A DNA stretch of 64,000 bases from Anaerolineales bacterium UBA5195. GTDB lineage: Bacteria > Chloroflexota > Anaerolineae > Anaerolineales > Villigracilaceae. The DNA is taken from the NCBI GenBank assembly GCA_002412925.1, contig DHVZ01000059.1, forward strand, positions 3,621 through 67,620, given 5' to 3'. The translations under genes were made by a program, and so were the position numbers. The first letter of the stretch is position 1. Each line of letters begins with the position of its first letter. This document shows, piece by piece, positions 25,306 to 34,328 of this stretch. The notes below the pieces were generated by a model, which was given only the letters and a program-made list of their open reading frames with translations, searched no databases and was not told where the DNA came from.

Positions 25306-26494
25306 CGAAGTTTCTCCATTCGCTTGATTCAGCCTGCGGCTCAACTTGCCGCGAGACATTCATTAATATCCCAATTGCGATCAGTGAAGCGACCAGGTTC
25401 GAGCCGCCCGAGCTAATGAAAGGTAAAGCGTTTCCCGCGAAGGGGAGTAACCCGACCATCACCAGCATGTTGATGACGGCTTCCATGGTAATCCAGAAAG
25501 TCAATCCAGAAGCCAGCAAGCTGCCGAGCAGGTCGGGAGCCTTATCTGCAATTCGCAGTCCACGCCAGATCAGCAGGACATAGAGCATGACGGTTCCGGC
25601 AGCACCCACCAGCCCCAATTCTTCAGCAATCACGGCGAAAATGCTGTCGGTAGGCGGAACAGGGAGTCCTGTCAGCTTGGTATTGGCGCGTCCGATCCCC
25701 ACACCAAACCAGCCGCCCTTGACAATCGCCTCGAAAGAACGACGCACGTGGTAAGAAGCCTGGGTGGGATCCTTGATACCGCTAATATAGGTTCCCACAC
25801 GCTCCTGACCTGTCGCGCTGACCTGTACCACCAGCACGCCAACAATCACTGCAATGATCAGCAGGAAGAGAATCTGTCGCAGGTCGCCGCCGCCCAAGAA
25901 GAACAACAGTCCGCCGAGCATAAAGACCGTTGCAGCGGCTGAAAGGTCTGGCTGGATATAAATCAGGCCGCCGATGATACCGAGAATGACTGCCAGGGGG
26001 ATCAATCCCCACTGGATGTCATGCAATTGTTCGCGTTTGGAGTGCATCCAGACAGACAGGTAAATGATAGTAATCACCTTGGCCAGTTCTGACGGCTGGA
26101 CGGAGCCTCCAAAGATGGTGCGAACCGCGCCCAGGCGCTCATCATTGAGAAAGAGCACCAGGCTCAAGAGCAGGATGGTAACCAGCATGACGGGCACAGA
26201 CAACCTGCGCCAGTTGTGGTAGTCAAGACGTGAAAGCAATAAGGCTGTCACCACGCCCAACACCATCCAGAGAACCTGGCGGTTGAACATGTGCATGGCA
26301 TCGCCTTTGTAAGCGGCATAAGAAAAGTCCCAGGAAGCCGAAAAAACCATCAATAATCCAAAAACCAGGAAAACGATCATGATCAACAGCAATGGAAAAT
26401 CAACCGCGCCGCCTTCCCTGCGGACGGAGGGGGTTTCTGGAGCGGAAGTGGGTTTGCTGATCAGCGGAGTGTCTCCGAAAACTCGAGTACCCAT
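25241..26494 (-). CDS. ftsW: Peptidoglycan polymerase FtsW (SEDS family)
   Basis: Membrane glycosyltransferase that polymerises lipid II at the septum with its cognate class B PBP. The 417 residues hold about ten membrane helices after a 30-residue tail. SEDS landmarks include RTIFGGSVQPSELAK, YIQPDLSAAATV, GVGIGRANTKLTGLPVPPTDSIFAVIAEELG and PFISSGGSNLVASLIAIGIL. ATG at 26494 follows ggagaaagg. It overlaps murD by 34 bases and murG by 65 bases, unusually deep overlaps. Confidence 0.95.
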   Translation of the reverse strand: MGTRVFGDTPLISKPTSAPETPSVRREGGAVDFPLLLIMIVFLVFGLLMVFSASWDFSYAAYKGDAMHMFNRQVLWMVLGVVTALLLSRLDYHNWRRLSVPVMLVTILLLSLVLFLNDERLGAVRTIFGGSVQPSELAKVITIIYLSVWMHSKREQLHDIQWGLIPLAVILGIIGGLIYIQPDLSAAATVFMLGGLLFFLGGGDLRQILFLLIIAVIVGVLVVQVSATGQERVGTYISGIKDPTQASYHVRRSFEAIVKGGWFGVGIGRANTKLTGLPVPPTDSIFAVIAEELGLVGAAGTVMLYVLLIWRGLRIADKAPDLLGSLLASGLTFWITMEAVINMLVMVGLLPFAGNALPFISSGGSNLVASLIAIGILMNVSRQVEPQAESSEWRNFGANTDLRGRNRRRGLSRISRS

Positions 26495-27867
26495 TGTTTG
26501 AACCTTTCTCCACGTTCTTCGAAGTCTTTGAATTCGTCGTAGCTGGTGCCGCCTGGCGAGAACAAGACCACAAAACCGGGCTGGGCCAGCCGCGAGGCCG
26601 CCAGAACCGCCTCCTGGCATTTCTCAACCCGCGTCAGGCTGAAGGGGCGCGAACCAGGTACGCGTGGGCCAATCGCCGACTGGATTTTTTCGGCAGCCTC
26701 GCCAAAAATGACCACATGGTCCACGCGCTGGCGGATGATTTTTCCGAGGTCATCCCAGGGCAGGTCCTTGTCGCGCCCGCCGAGCAGGAGGATCAATGGA
26801 CCGCTAAAGACTTTGATATCGGCCATTGTCCGCTCAGGAGCTGTGGAGATGGAAGCGTTGTACCAATGCGCCCCGCGCCAGGTGCGGACGAATTCCAAGC
26901 GATGCGGCACGCCCTGAAAACCGGAAACGCCGGAGAGCATGGCTTCGGCACTTAATCCAGCTGCGTGGGCAATGGTGCAGGCTGCCAGCACATTCAAGCG
27001 GTTGTGATCCCCGCGCAGCGCGATTTGCTCTTCCACCGGCAGCCGGGTGACCTGACCAGCTTCCCGCACGTAGAACTTGTCGTTCTCGACATAGCTGCCA
27101 TCCTGCCCATCTGGCAGCGGGTTGAAGCCGAAGGAAAACAGATGGCTGTGCAGATTGCCCGCCAGCGACCAGGCGCCTGGATCGTCACGCCCCAGGATGG
27201 CACAATCCTCTTTCGCCTGGAAAGCGACAATCCGCGCCTTGGCAGCCGTGTAAGCTTCCATGCTGCCATGCCGGTCGAGATGGTTGGGGGTGATGTTCAA
27301 GATGGCGGCCAGGTTGGGCGAAGAAGTCATCAATTCCGATTGGAAACTTGAAATTTCGAGGATCGCCAGGTCGGAGGGCTGCATCTCATCGACGTAGTTA
27401 AGCAATGGATCGCCGAGGTTACCGCCAATCCAGATCCGGCCATATTTTCCGCTTGTGCTCGCTTGGGCCATGCGCCCCACCAGCGTGGTAGTGGTCGTCT
27501 TGCCCGCCGAGCCAGTGATACCGACCGTTTTACAGGGCACTACATCCATGAAGATTTGCGTATCGTTCGAAAGGCGGATGCCGTTTGCGCGGGCGGATAC
27601 TACCAAGGGATTTTCCAGCGGCACTCCGCCAGAGACGCATAACAGGTCAGGATGTGGCTCGAGGATTTCGAGCGAGTGCCCACCAGTCGCCCATTCGATT
27701 TTGTATTTGGCGAGGCTCTCCATTTCGGCGGTAAGCTGTTCCGGCTTTCGCCGGTCATTCAAGACCACCTCTGCGCCGTGACGGACCAGGTAACGAGCCA
27801 GGGACAGCCCCTGCCGGGCTGCGCCAATGATGACAACTCGTTTGCCTTTCCAGTTAATTTGCGCCAT
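26461..27867 (-). CDS. murD: UDP-N-acetylmuramoylalanine--D-glutamate ligase MurD
   Basis: Adds D-glutamate to UDP-MurNAc-L-Ala. The 468 residues show the N-terminal Rossmann part (RVVIIGAARQGLSLARYLVRHGAEVVLND), the ATP loop GITGSAGKTTTTTLVGRM, ISSFQSE, NITPNHLDRHGSMEAY, and the C-terminal domain with LLLGGRDKDLPWDDL and LFSPGGTSYDEFKDFEERGE. Length and order are normal. It is followed by ftsW with overlap and lies 35 bases after mraY. Confidence 0.97.
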   Translation of the reverse strand: MAQINWKGKRVVIIGAARQGLSLARYLVRHGAEVVLNDRRKPEQLTAEMESLAKYKIEWATGGHSLEILEPHPDLLCVSGGVPLENPLVVSARANGIRLSNDTQIFMDVVPCKTVGITGSAGKTTTTTLVGRMAQASTSGKYGRIWIGGNLGDPLLNYVDEMQPSDLAILEISSFQSELMTSSPNLAAILNITPNHLDRHGSMEAYTAAKARIVAFQAKEDCAILGRDDPGAWSLAGNLHSHLFSFGFNPLPDGQDGSYVENDKFYVREAGQVTRLPVEEQIALRGDHNRLNVLAACTIAHAAGLSAEAMLSGVSGFQGVPHRLEFVRTWRGAHWYNASISTAPERTMADIKVFSGPLILLLGGRDKDLPWDDLGKIIRQRVDHVVIFGEAAEKIQSAIGPRVPGSRPFSLTRVEKCQEAVLAASRLAQPGFVVLFSPGGTSYDEFKDFEERGERFKQWVLEFSETLR

Positions 27868-27902
27868 TACGCTTTCCTGTACAGGTATTGAACGACGAAC
27901 AA

Positions 27903-28895
27903 CTAGGCCATTGCCATGCCAACAGCGATCAGCGCCGCCAGCAGGCTAATCAGCCAGAAACGCTGGACAATTTGGGTCTCGCTCCAACCAAGCAATTCAA
28001 AGTGCAGGTGGATGGGCGCCATCTTAAAGAAACGGCGGCCCTTGGTTAATTTGAAATAAACGATCTGGATGACGACACTCAGGGTTTCGCTGACCGGGAT
28101 GATCGTGACCAGCGGCAGGATGGCCCATTGACCGGTCATCAGGGCAATCACAGCGACGGTCGCGCCAAGGGCCAGCGAACCGGTATCGCCCATGAACAAT
28201 TGTGCCGGGTGAACGTTGAACCAGAGGAATCCAAACAGTGCGCCAACAAGCGTAAACGAAAACTGCGCCAGGAAATTCTGGCCCTGGATGAGAGCAATGA
28301 CACCGTAAGCTGCAAAGATGGTGGCGGCAATCAGCCCGGCCAACCCATCCAGACCATCAGTGAAATTGATGGCATTTGACTCAGCTACAATGATGAAGGC
28401 CGCTATCGGCACATACCACCAACCAAAGTCGATCAGGGTCTGAATGCCGGGGATGTAAAGGTCCGGTGCTCCGAGTATAAATTTAAGTGCCCAGGCCACA
28501 ACCCCGGCAATGATCCATTGCGCAAAAAACTTTGTGCGCGCGCGCATGCCAGAACCTTTGCGCTTACCCCGAATGCCTTCCCAATCATCGATGGCTCCCA
28601 GGATGCCAAAAGCCACCATGGTAAAAAGCGGGACAAAGACCGATTTGCCGGTCAACTTGAAACCAATCAAGGGCGCAGCATTGAGCAAGACAGTCAGCAA
28701 GAGGACCGGCAAGATAATCATGACGCCACCCATGGTGGGCGTGCCCATCTTAACCATGTGCTTGCCAGGTTCTTCCACGCGGATCAATTTGCCAATTTTA
28801 AAGTGCCGCAAAACACGCAGGAGCGGACCGCCCCAGATGACGGTCATCATAAAACTCAGCCCGGCCAGGCTCACTGCCAGGGTTGAAAACTTCAT
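27903..28895 (-). CDS. mraY: Phospho-N-acetylmuramoyl-pentapeptide transferase MraY
   Basis: Integral membrane enzyme that forms lipid I on undecaprenyl phosphate. The 330-residue protein has ten membrane segments, with KMGTPTMGGVMII, the catalytic NAINFTDGLDGLAG, FMGDTGSLALG, and a C-terminal APIHLHFELLGWSETQIVQRFW. ATG at 28895 overlaps the murF stop as ATGA, which fits translational coupling; a longer reading adds non-homologous residues. Confidence 0.97.
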   Translation of the reverse strand: MKFSTLAVSLAGLSFMMTVIWGGPLLRVLRHFKIGKLIRVEEPGKHMVKMGTPTMGGVMIILPVLLLTVLLNAAPLIGFKLTGKSVFVPLFTMVAFGILGAIDDWEGIRGKRKGSGMRARTKFFAQWIIAGVVAWALKFILGAPDLYIPGIQTLIDFGWWYVPIAAFIIVAESNAINFTDGLDGLAGLIAATIFAAYGVIALIQGQNFLAQFSFTLVGALFGFLWFNVHPAQLFMGDTGSLALGATVAVIALMTGQWAILPLVTIIPVSETLSVVIQIVYFKLTKGRRFFKMAPIHLHFELLGWSETQIVQRFWLISLLAALIAVGMAMA

Positions 28896-30313
28896 TGCGG
28901 TCTCTCCAGCGCAGCTACAATATTGTCCATCCGCAAACCATGGGATCCTTTGATCAGGACTGCATCGGTAGACGTCAGGCGCTGCTTGAGCCAATTTACG
29001 GTTTCGCTCACGTCTTCATACTCAAATACAGCGTTTTCCTGCATCCCGGCTTTCCGGGCGGCTTGGGCAATCAGGTGGGCGCGCGGTCCCAGGGTTACCA
29101 ACACGTCGGCCACCTGCGCGGCGCGCATGCCCACTTTTTCGTGACCTTCACGTTCATACTGCCCAAGTTCGAGCATATCGCCCAAGACAGCGATTTTCCG
29201 GCCCTGTAACTCGTCCAACAGGTTGAGCGCCGCCAACGTGGATTCGGGCGAGGCGTTATACGTGTCATCCAGGATGAGCGCTCCGCTTTCCGCCCGAACG
29301 GCAGCAAGCCGCAATTGGGCCTGGCTTTCCTGCAAGCCGCGCACAATTTCATCCCAGGTCAAGCCTTCTGCCAGGCCGACAGCCGCAGCGCGCAGGATGG
29401 TTTCCACCGAATGACGGCCAATCATCGGAACGCGCAGGTGGAGAGCCTCGTTTTTATAATGGACGCAGAGGCGCAGACCCTCCAGCCCCATGCCGATGAC
29501 CTCATCGGCCCACAGATCTGCTTCGGGCGTCAAGCCATAGTAAAAAACGCGCGCTTTTGTCGCTGTTTTCATCGCCCGAATGAAAGGATCATCAAAGTTA
29601 AGGATGGCAACCCCTTCAGGAGCCGGGGGCAGGGCTTGCACCAGTTCGCTTTTTCCTCGCGCAATGACTTCCTGCGAACCGGCGCGCTCGGCATGAACGG
29701 TGCCGATGTTGGTGAGCACACCCACCTGAGGCAAGGCTATCTCGCATAACTGCTTGATCTCTCCTGGAACGTAAAAACCCATTTCCAAGACGGCACACTG
29801 GTGACCGGGAGTAAGCTTTAAGACATTCAGCGGAAGCCCAATTTCGTTGTTAAGGTTCGCGGCGCTTTTCAGGGTGATATAACGCTGGCTGAGCACCTGG
29901 GCGATGGCCTCTTTGGTGGTCGATTTGCCGACACTGCCGGTAACCCCAATCACCCGCAAGTCCAATTTTCGTCGCCAGAAAGCGGCGATTTGCTGGAGGG
30001 CAGAAACGCTGTTTCTGACGAGGAAACAGACGGGAGTTTTGAGACGGGCCAGGCCCTCAGCCTGCACCCCGTTTCGGAGGTCGATCACAGCAAAGGGCTC
30101 TTCGATCTCATGCTCGATCAGCGCGGCCACTGCGCCGCGTTGGAAGGCCTGTGTGACAAAGGCGTGCCCATCCACTTTTTCGCCGGGGATGGCCACAAAC
30201 AACCCGCCGGGAATGACCTGCCGCGAATCAATCGCCGCCTCGGTGATGAACGTGTTCGTCATCTCCTGGCGGGAATTGGTTAGGGCTTCGATCAAATCGG
30301 TAAAAGTCAGCAC
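28892..30313 (-). CDS. murF: UDP-MurNAc-tripeptide--D-Ala-D-Ala ligase MurF
   Basis: Adds the D-Ala-D-Ala dipeptide made by Ddl. The 473 residues contain the N-terminal uridine-binding domain (AAIDSRQVIPGGLFVAIPGEKVDGHAF), the ATP loop GVTGSVGKSTTKEAIA, LNNEIGLPLNVL, NIGTVHAERAGS, and a C-terminal domain with LDDTYNASPESTLAAL and AVLGDMLELG. Start codon is GTG. It directly follows the PBP gene with a 6-base gap; murE, normally in this position in dcw clusters, is absent. Confidence 0.96.
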   Translation of the reverse strand: MLTFTDLIEALTNSRQEMTNTFITEAAIDSRQVIPGGLFVAIPGEKVDGHAFVTQAFQRGAVAALIEHEIEEPFAVIDLRNGVQAEGLARLKTPVCFLVRNSVSALQQIAAFWRRKLDLRVIGVTGSVGKSTTKEAIAQVLSQRYITLKSAANLNNEIGLPLNVLKLTPGHQCAVLEMGFYVPGEIKQLCEIALPQVGVLTNIGTVHAERAGSQEVIARGKSELVQALPPAPEGVAILNFDDPFIRAMKTATKARVFYYGLTPEADLWADEVIGMGLEGLRLCVHYKNEALHLRVPMIGRHSVETILRAAAVGLAEGLTWDEIVRGLQESQAQLRLAAVRAESGALILDDTYNASPESTLAALNLLDELQGRKIAVLGDMLELGQYEREGHEKVGMRAAQVADVLVTLGPRAHLIAQAARKAGMQENAVFEYEDVSETVNWLKQRLTSTDAVLIKGSHGLRMDNIVAALERPQ

Positions 30314-30319
30314 TCGGCC

Positions 30320-32071
30320 TCATTGTCCGGTTAACTGATGACGGACATCGTCCGGCGGGATGCCCATCAGCACAACCAGCCTCTCGACAACATCATGGAA
30401 GATAGGCGCAGCCACATAAGCAGCCCAATCCGATTTCTGCGGACGTTCCATCCACACATAGACCATGAATTTTGGATCATCCAACGGTCCCCAGCCAATG
30501 AAGGAATGGTTGGTCAGGTTTGGGTCATACAACCCATCCGGCCCGGGGATTTGCGCGGTACCGGTTTTCCCTGCCAGGCGATAGCCATCCACATTGCCAG
30601 CTGAACCGTTGTCTTCCATGGCCTGCGCCAGCATTTCACTGACTGTGCGAGCTGAACGCGGCGAAATGGGTGTATCCAGCGTTTGGGCCGGGGTGTTGTT
30701 CTGGCTGCCATTGCTGACCATGGCATAAAGCACATGCGGATAGACCATCTTGCCATCATTTGCCAACGCTGAAGCCGCCGCCATCAATTGGATGGGCGAA
30801 ACAGCCACACCCTGGCCGAATGAGTTGGTGCCCAGGTCCACCTTGTACCAATCCTCATCGCCGGGCACTTTCAAACGACCAGCCGCTTCCATCGACAGGT
30901 CGATGCCGGTGGGATGACCAATGCCGAAACGGCGCATGTAAGTATAAAAAGTATCTTCGCCCATCAAGTCAGCCAGGCGCGCCATGCACACGTTGAGAGA
31001 GTGCGACAGGCAACCGACCATGTTCTGAGGGCCCCAGGCGCCCTGATCCCAGTTGTAAATATACCTGCTGCCGATTTCATAGAAACCGGTATCAAGATAG
31101 GTTGTCGAAGGAACAACCGTCCCAGAATCGATGGCCGCGGCCATGGTCAGTATCTTAAACACAGAACCGGGTTCGTATTGCATGGAAACAGCGCGGTTGA
31201 ATTCGCTGGCATTGTGATAAATACTTGTGTAATTGGAGAAGTTGTTGAGGTCCATCTGCGGCGTGGAGGCCAGGGCCAGGATGCCGCCAGTCTGTGGGTC
31301 CATCACAATGATCGTACCCGCCGCCGAGCCGGTTTCCTGCAAACCTTTTTGCAATTCAACCTCGACCATGGCCTGGATTTCCCGGTCAATGGTCAGAACC
31401 AGGTCGGCGCCTTTCGGCACCTTGGGTAGTTCGGCGGCGCGGTTGGGATCTTCAGGTACCCAGACCGCCACCGGAACCCCTGAAAGCAGGTCGTTGTATT
31501 TTTCTTCCACACCGAAATAACCACGATTTTCCAGGGTCACAAATCCAAGCACATTGGATGCCAGCGTTTTTTCCGGATAAGAGCGCATCACGTGGGCTTT
31601 GAAATCCAGGCCCGCCAGGCTGGCGTCGCCCGCCTGGGTATATTTCCCGATTAATTCGCTCTTCAAACTTTGCAATTCATGGGCTTTATCAGAAGAAACA
31701 AAATCCTTGACCACCATGTAAACCATTCCATCGGGCGGGTTGGTGATTGATTGCAAAGTTTCTTCGTAATCCAATCCAAGGATCATGCTCAAGGTGAGCG
31801 CAATGGTTTTTGGGTTTTTCGCATCCCGCAAGTTGATACCAATTTCGTAAACCGTCTTGTTCCCGGCCAGCAAGTGTCCCTGGCGGTCATAAATTTGTCC
31901 ACGTTCCGGAAACAGGGTTTGAAATGAGCCAGCATAACGATCACCCTGCTGGAGAAATACCGCGGCTTCCTTGCTCATCTGGATGCGAATCATCTGGATG
32001 ACGATCGCAAGAGAAAGCAGGGAGAAGATGGCTGCCAGCGTAAAGGCTCGGTTCTGATATTGTTTCTTCAT
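30320..32071 (-). CDS. Class B penicillin-binding protein (FtsI/SpoVD-like)
   Basis: Septal transpeptidase that cross-links peptidoglycan and pairs with FtsW. The 583-residue protein has one N-terminal membrane helix (about 10-30), the class B pedestal (ERGQIYDRQGHLLAGN), and the transpeptidase domain. The catalytic motifs are intact: S303-x-x-K306 (PGSVFKIL), S358-L-N and K502-T-G. No PASTA domains follow. Position in the cluster makes it the FtsI orthologue in function. Confidence 0.95.
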   Translation of the reverse strand: MKKQYQNRAFTLAAIFSLLSLAIVIQMIRIQMSKEAAVFLQQGDRYAGSFQTLFPERGQIYDRQGHLLAGNKTVYEIGINLRDAKNPKTIALTLSMILGLDYEETLQSITNPPDGMVYMVVKDFVSSDKAHELQSLKSELIGKYTQAGDASLAGLDFKAHVMRSYPEKTLASNVLGFVTLENRGYFGVEEKYNDLLSGVPVAVWVPEDPNRAAELPKVPKGADLVLTIDREIQAMVEVELQKGLQETGSAAGTIIVMDPQTGGILALASTPQMDLNNFSNYTSIYHNASEFNRAVSMQYEPGSVFKILTMAAAIDSGTVVPSTTYLDTGFYEIGSRYIYNWDQGAWGPQNMVGCLSHSLNVCMARLADLMGEDTFYTYMRRFGIGHPTGIDLSMEAAGRLKVPGDEDWYKVDLGTNSFGQGVAVSPIQLMAAASALANDGKMVYPHVLYAMVSNGSQNNTPAQTLDTPISPRSARTVSEMLAQAMEDNGSAGNVDGYRLAGKTGTAQIPGPDGLYDPNLTNHSFIGWGPLDDPKFMVYVWMERPQKSDWAAYVAAPIFHDVVERLVVLMGIPPDDVRHQLTGQ

Positions 32072-32077
32072 AATCGT

Positions 32078-32629
32078 TTACCGTATTTGGGACAGCGGCG
32101 CAGAGGCGGTTTCCATCTGGCGGGCAATCCAACTAAGCAGCGATTCAGAGTATTCGGGCGACATGGACAACACATCAGGTTCGGCAACGGGCGAGGTCAT
32201 CTTCACGCCCTGCGACGGAAAGTAGCCTGGCACAACCAGGTACTCGAGACCATCCCGTTCAAGCTGGACAAAACCTTCTGCTTGTGCGCGTTCTTCAAGG
32301 GTGTGATTGGAAAGCAAAGTCGCAATTTTTGTTTGCAAGTCAGCATTGATACGCGCGTTGACAATGATATCTGCTTCAAGGTTCTGAATCTCACGCCCGG
32401 TGATTGCCGTGCGCGAGGTAACAGTTAGATACAAACCGGCCACGAGGCCCAACATCACCACAATCAACAGAAAACTACTAATCCATTGCTTCTGGAAGCG
32501 CAATGGAACATCTTGATAACTGCCAAGGATGCCAGCCGCATCTACGATGGCGCGATAAGTGCTCGAACCCGGTTTACGGGTTTTTTGAGGGCGGGCGCTG
32601 GGGGTCATGAGTTTTTCGATGATGGTCAT
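32078..32629 (-). CDS. FtsL/DivIC-like division protein
   Basis: A 183-residue single-pass protein in the FtsL position between rsmH and the PBP gene. A basic cytoplasmic N-terminus of about 50 residues precedes one membrane helix (about 52-72, SFLLIVVMLGLVAGLYLTV). An extracytoplasmic coiled coil with Asn/Leu heptads follows (REIQNLEADIIVNARINADL). The last 60 residues are extended and Pro/Ser-rich. FtsL proteins diverge strongly, so the call rests on topology and context. Overlaps rsmH by four bases. Confidence 0.75.
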   Translation of the reverse strand: MTIIEKLMTPSARPQKTRKPGSSTYRAIVDAAGILGSYQDVPLRFQKQWISSFLLIVVMLGLVAGLYLTVTSRTAITGREIQNLEADIIVNARINADLQTKIATLLSNHTLEERAQAEGFVQLERDGLEYLVVPGYFPSQGVKMTSPVAEPDVLSMSPEYSESLLSWIARQMETASAPLSQIR

Positions 32630-33588
32630 TTTTTCTCTGCCACTCGTAACTTGGCACTTCTTGCGCGTGAGTTTGCCTGCATTTCTTCTTGACTGGCTTC
32701 AATTGGCTTGCGATTAACTTCGATCAGGCTGGCCTGGTGCCCGCAAGTGCAAACTGGTTGACGGGGCGGGCAGAGGCAGTCGGTACTTTCGCGGCGGAAA
32801 TATTCCTTCACAAGACGGTCTTCCAAAGAGTGGAAGGAGATGACTGCCAGTCGCCCTCCAGGTTTCCCTGACTTTGGGTCGGGACTTCGGAGCAGGCTCA
32901 CCGCCAACGGTAAAACCGTTTCGATGGACTCCAGTTCGCCGTTGACGGCGATCCGCAAGGCCTGGAAAGTCCGCGTAGCCGGGTGGATGCGTTCTCTCTT
33001 GCCAATATATTTAAGGATCAGGTCGGCCAGTTCTTTGGTGGTATTGATTGGCCGATGGACGACAATTGCGCGCGCAATCTTGCGCGAAAGGCGTTCCTCG
33101 CCATAACGGAAAATGAGATCGGCGAGTTCGGCCTCCGGGCTGGAATTCACCAGGTCAGCGGCGGATAACGAGGCCTGCGGAGTGAAGCGCATATCAAGCG
33201 GACCGTCGTGGATGAAGGAAAAGCCTCGCTCAGGTGTATCCAACTGCATTGAGGAAACCCCAAAGTCCAGGATAATACCATCCACGGTCTCCCAGCCCAG
33301 GTTGGCTGCTTCGGCTTTCATCGTCGTGTAAGAGGCCTGGACAAGATGGGCGCGTTTCCCAAAGGCTGCCAATTTTTCTCGGGCAATGGCAAGAGCTTGC
33401 GGGTCAAGATCGAGGCCAAGAACTTCGCCATCCGGGGTACTCTCGGTTAATATCCCGGCAGAATGCCCGCCCGCGCCTAAGGTTCCGTCGATATAGCGCC
33501 CAGTAGACTTGGGCCGCAATGCGGTTATAATGGTTTGGTAAAGTACCGGTAAGTGTGGCGAGTCCATCTCGCCAGGGTGGGATGCCAT
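32626..33588 (-). CDS. rsmH: 16S rRNA (cytosine-1402-N4)-methyltransferase RsmH
   Basis: Methylates the ribosomal P-site base C1402. The 320-residue protein has the SAM-binding DGTLGAGGHSAGILTES and GLDLDPQALAIA. The family motifs DFGVSSMQLDTPERGFSF, PLDMR, HPATRTFQALRIAVNGEL and VISFHSLEDRLVKEYF are all present. Start is ATG 33588 or ATG 33567 (MDSPHLPVLY); the second begins closer to the conserved HxPVL motif. Lies 6 bases after mraZ. Confidence 0.96.
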   Translation of the reverse strand: MASHPGEMDSPHLPVLYQTIITALRPKSTGRYIDGTLGAGGHSAGILTESTPDGEVLGLDLDPQALAIAREKLAAFGKRAHLVQASYTTMKAEAANLGWETVDGIILDFGVSSMQLDTPERGFSFIHDGPLDMRFTPQASLSAADLVNSSPEAELADLIFRYGEERLSRKIARAIVVHRPINTTKELADLILKYIGKRERIHPATRTFQALRIAVNGELESIETVLPLAVSLLRSPDPKSGKPGGRLAVISFHSLEDRLVKEYFRRESTDCLCPPRQPVCTCGHQASLIEVNRKPIEASQEEMQANSRARSAKLRVAEKK

Positions 33589-33594
33589 CCCGCG

Positions 33595-34038
33595 CTACGC
33601 TTTACCAGTAGATAGATCAAGCGCCTGGAAACGTTGTGAATTGGCTTCTGCATCTTGCAACGTCTGCATCTGGCGTTCCCATTCGGCGGGTGTCCAGATT
33701 TCGAAGTATTCGCCCTGGCCGACGACCATGGCCTCGCCATTCAAGGCCAGGAACTGGCGCAAGTTTTGCGGCAGCAAGATGCGCCCGGCCCTGTCCACTT
33801 CCACCTGGTATGCAGAAGAAAGGATCAGGCGGCGCAACAAGCGCGCAGAGGGATCGGTAATGCTCATGGCATTGATCCGCTCATAGACCTGCTGAAAGTA
33901 AGCAGTGCCCATGATCATCAAGTTGCGGTCAAAGCCCTGGGAAACGAAGGCCCCCTCGCCCAACGCATCGCGGAACGCCGCCGGAATTGTCAGGCGTCCT
34001 TTTTCGTCGAGAGAGTGCTGGTACTGGCCCAAGAACAT
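33595..34038 (-). CDS. mraZ: Transcriptional regulator MraZ
   Basis: First gene of the dcw cluster, a ring-forming DNA-binding protein with two SpoVT-AbrB-like half domains. Both DxxGR motifs are visible: LDEKGRLTIPAAFRDAL near residue 10 and VDRAGRILLPQNLRQFL near 80. The 147 residues fit the family. ATG 34038 (MFLGQYQHSLDEKGR) is chosen because it is the conserved N-terminus. MraZ binds repeated TGGGN boxes spaced 10 bp before its own gene, and such boxes are present at 34091-34116. Confidence 0.96.
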   Translation of the reverse strand: MFLGQYQHSLDEKGRLTIPAAFRDALGEGAFVSQGFDRNLMIMGTAYFQQVYERINAMSITDPSARLLRRLILSSAYQVEVDRAGRILLPQNLRQFLALNGEAMVVGQGEYFEIWTPAEWERQMQTLQDAEANSQRFQALDLSTGKA

Positions 34039-34090
34039 ATGTTCTAATACTCCTTTAATGTACGGAACGCCGGACACTTGGCCCGGCGCT

Positions 34091-34116
34091 CCACTTCGTC
34101 CCACTTTCTCCCACTT
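34091..34116 (-). promoter_or_regulatory. MraZ-box array upstream of mraZ
   Basis: ccactt occurs at 34091, 34101 and 34111, exactly 10 bp apart. On the - strand this reads aagtgggaga, aagtgggacg, aagtggagcg. This matches the known MraZ operator design of TGGGN repeats with 10-bp period, 50-80 bases before the mraZ start. Confidence 0.8.
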
Positions 34117-34173
34117 ACGTTCTTATTTTACATCTATTCTTGTCATGTTACAAGTAGGAATAGTACTTATCTC

Positions 34174-34253
34174 CCACTTTTGGTTGAATTTGCGCCATAA
34201 TTCAGAAGAGTTTCCCCCACTTTAAACCACTTTTCAGGCACTTTTTCCCACCT
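34174..34253. promoter_or_regulatory. Second MraZ-box-like array near the divergent methyltransferase
   Basis: A single ccactt lies at 34174. A run of related words follows at 34217 (ccactt), 34227 (ccactt), 34238 (gcactt) and 34248 (ccacct), spaced 10, 11 and 10 bp. It resembles a degenerate second operator on the side of the divergent gene starting at 34329. Confidence 0.55.
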
Positions 34254-34328
34254 GGCTTGGAAAACACATGTCGCCACAAATCTGAAGCAAGTTATGTGTT
34301 TTTCGTCTGCCGCAGGATGCCACCCTTA

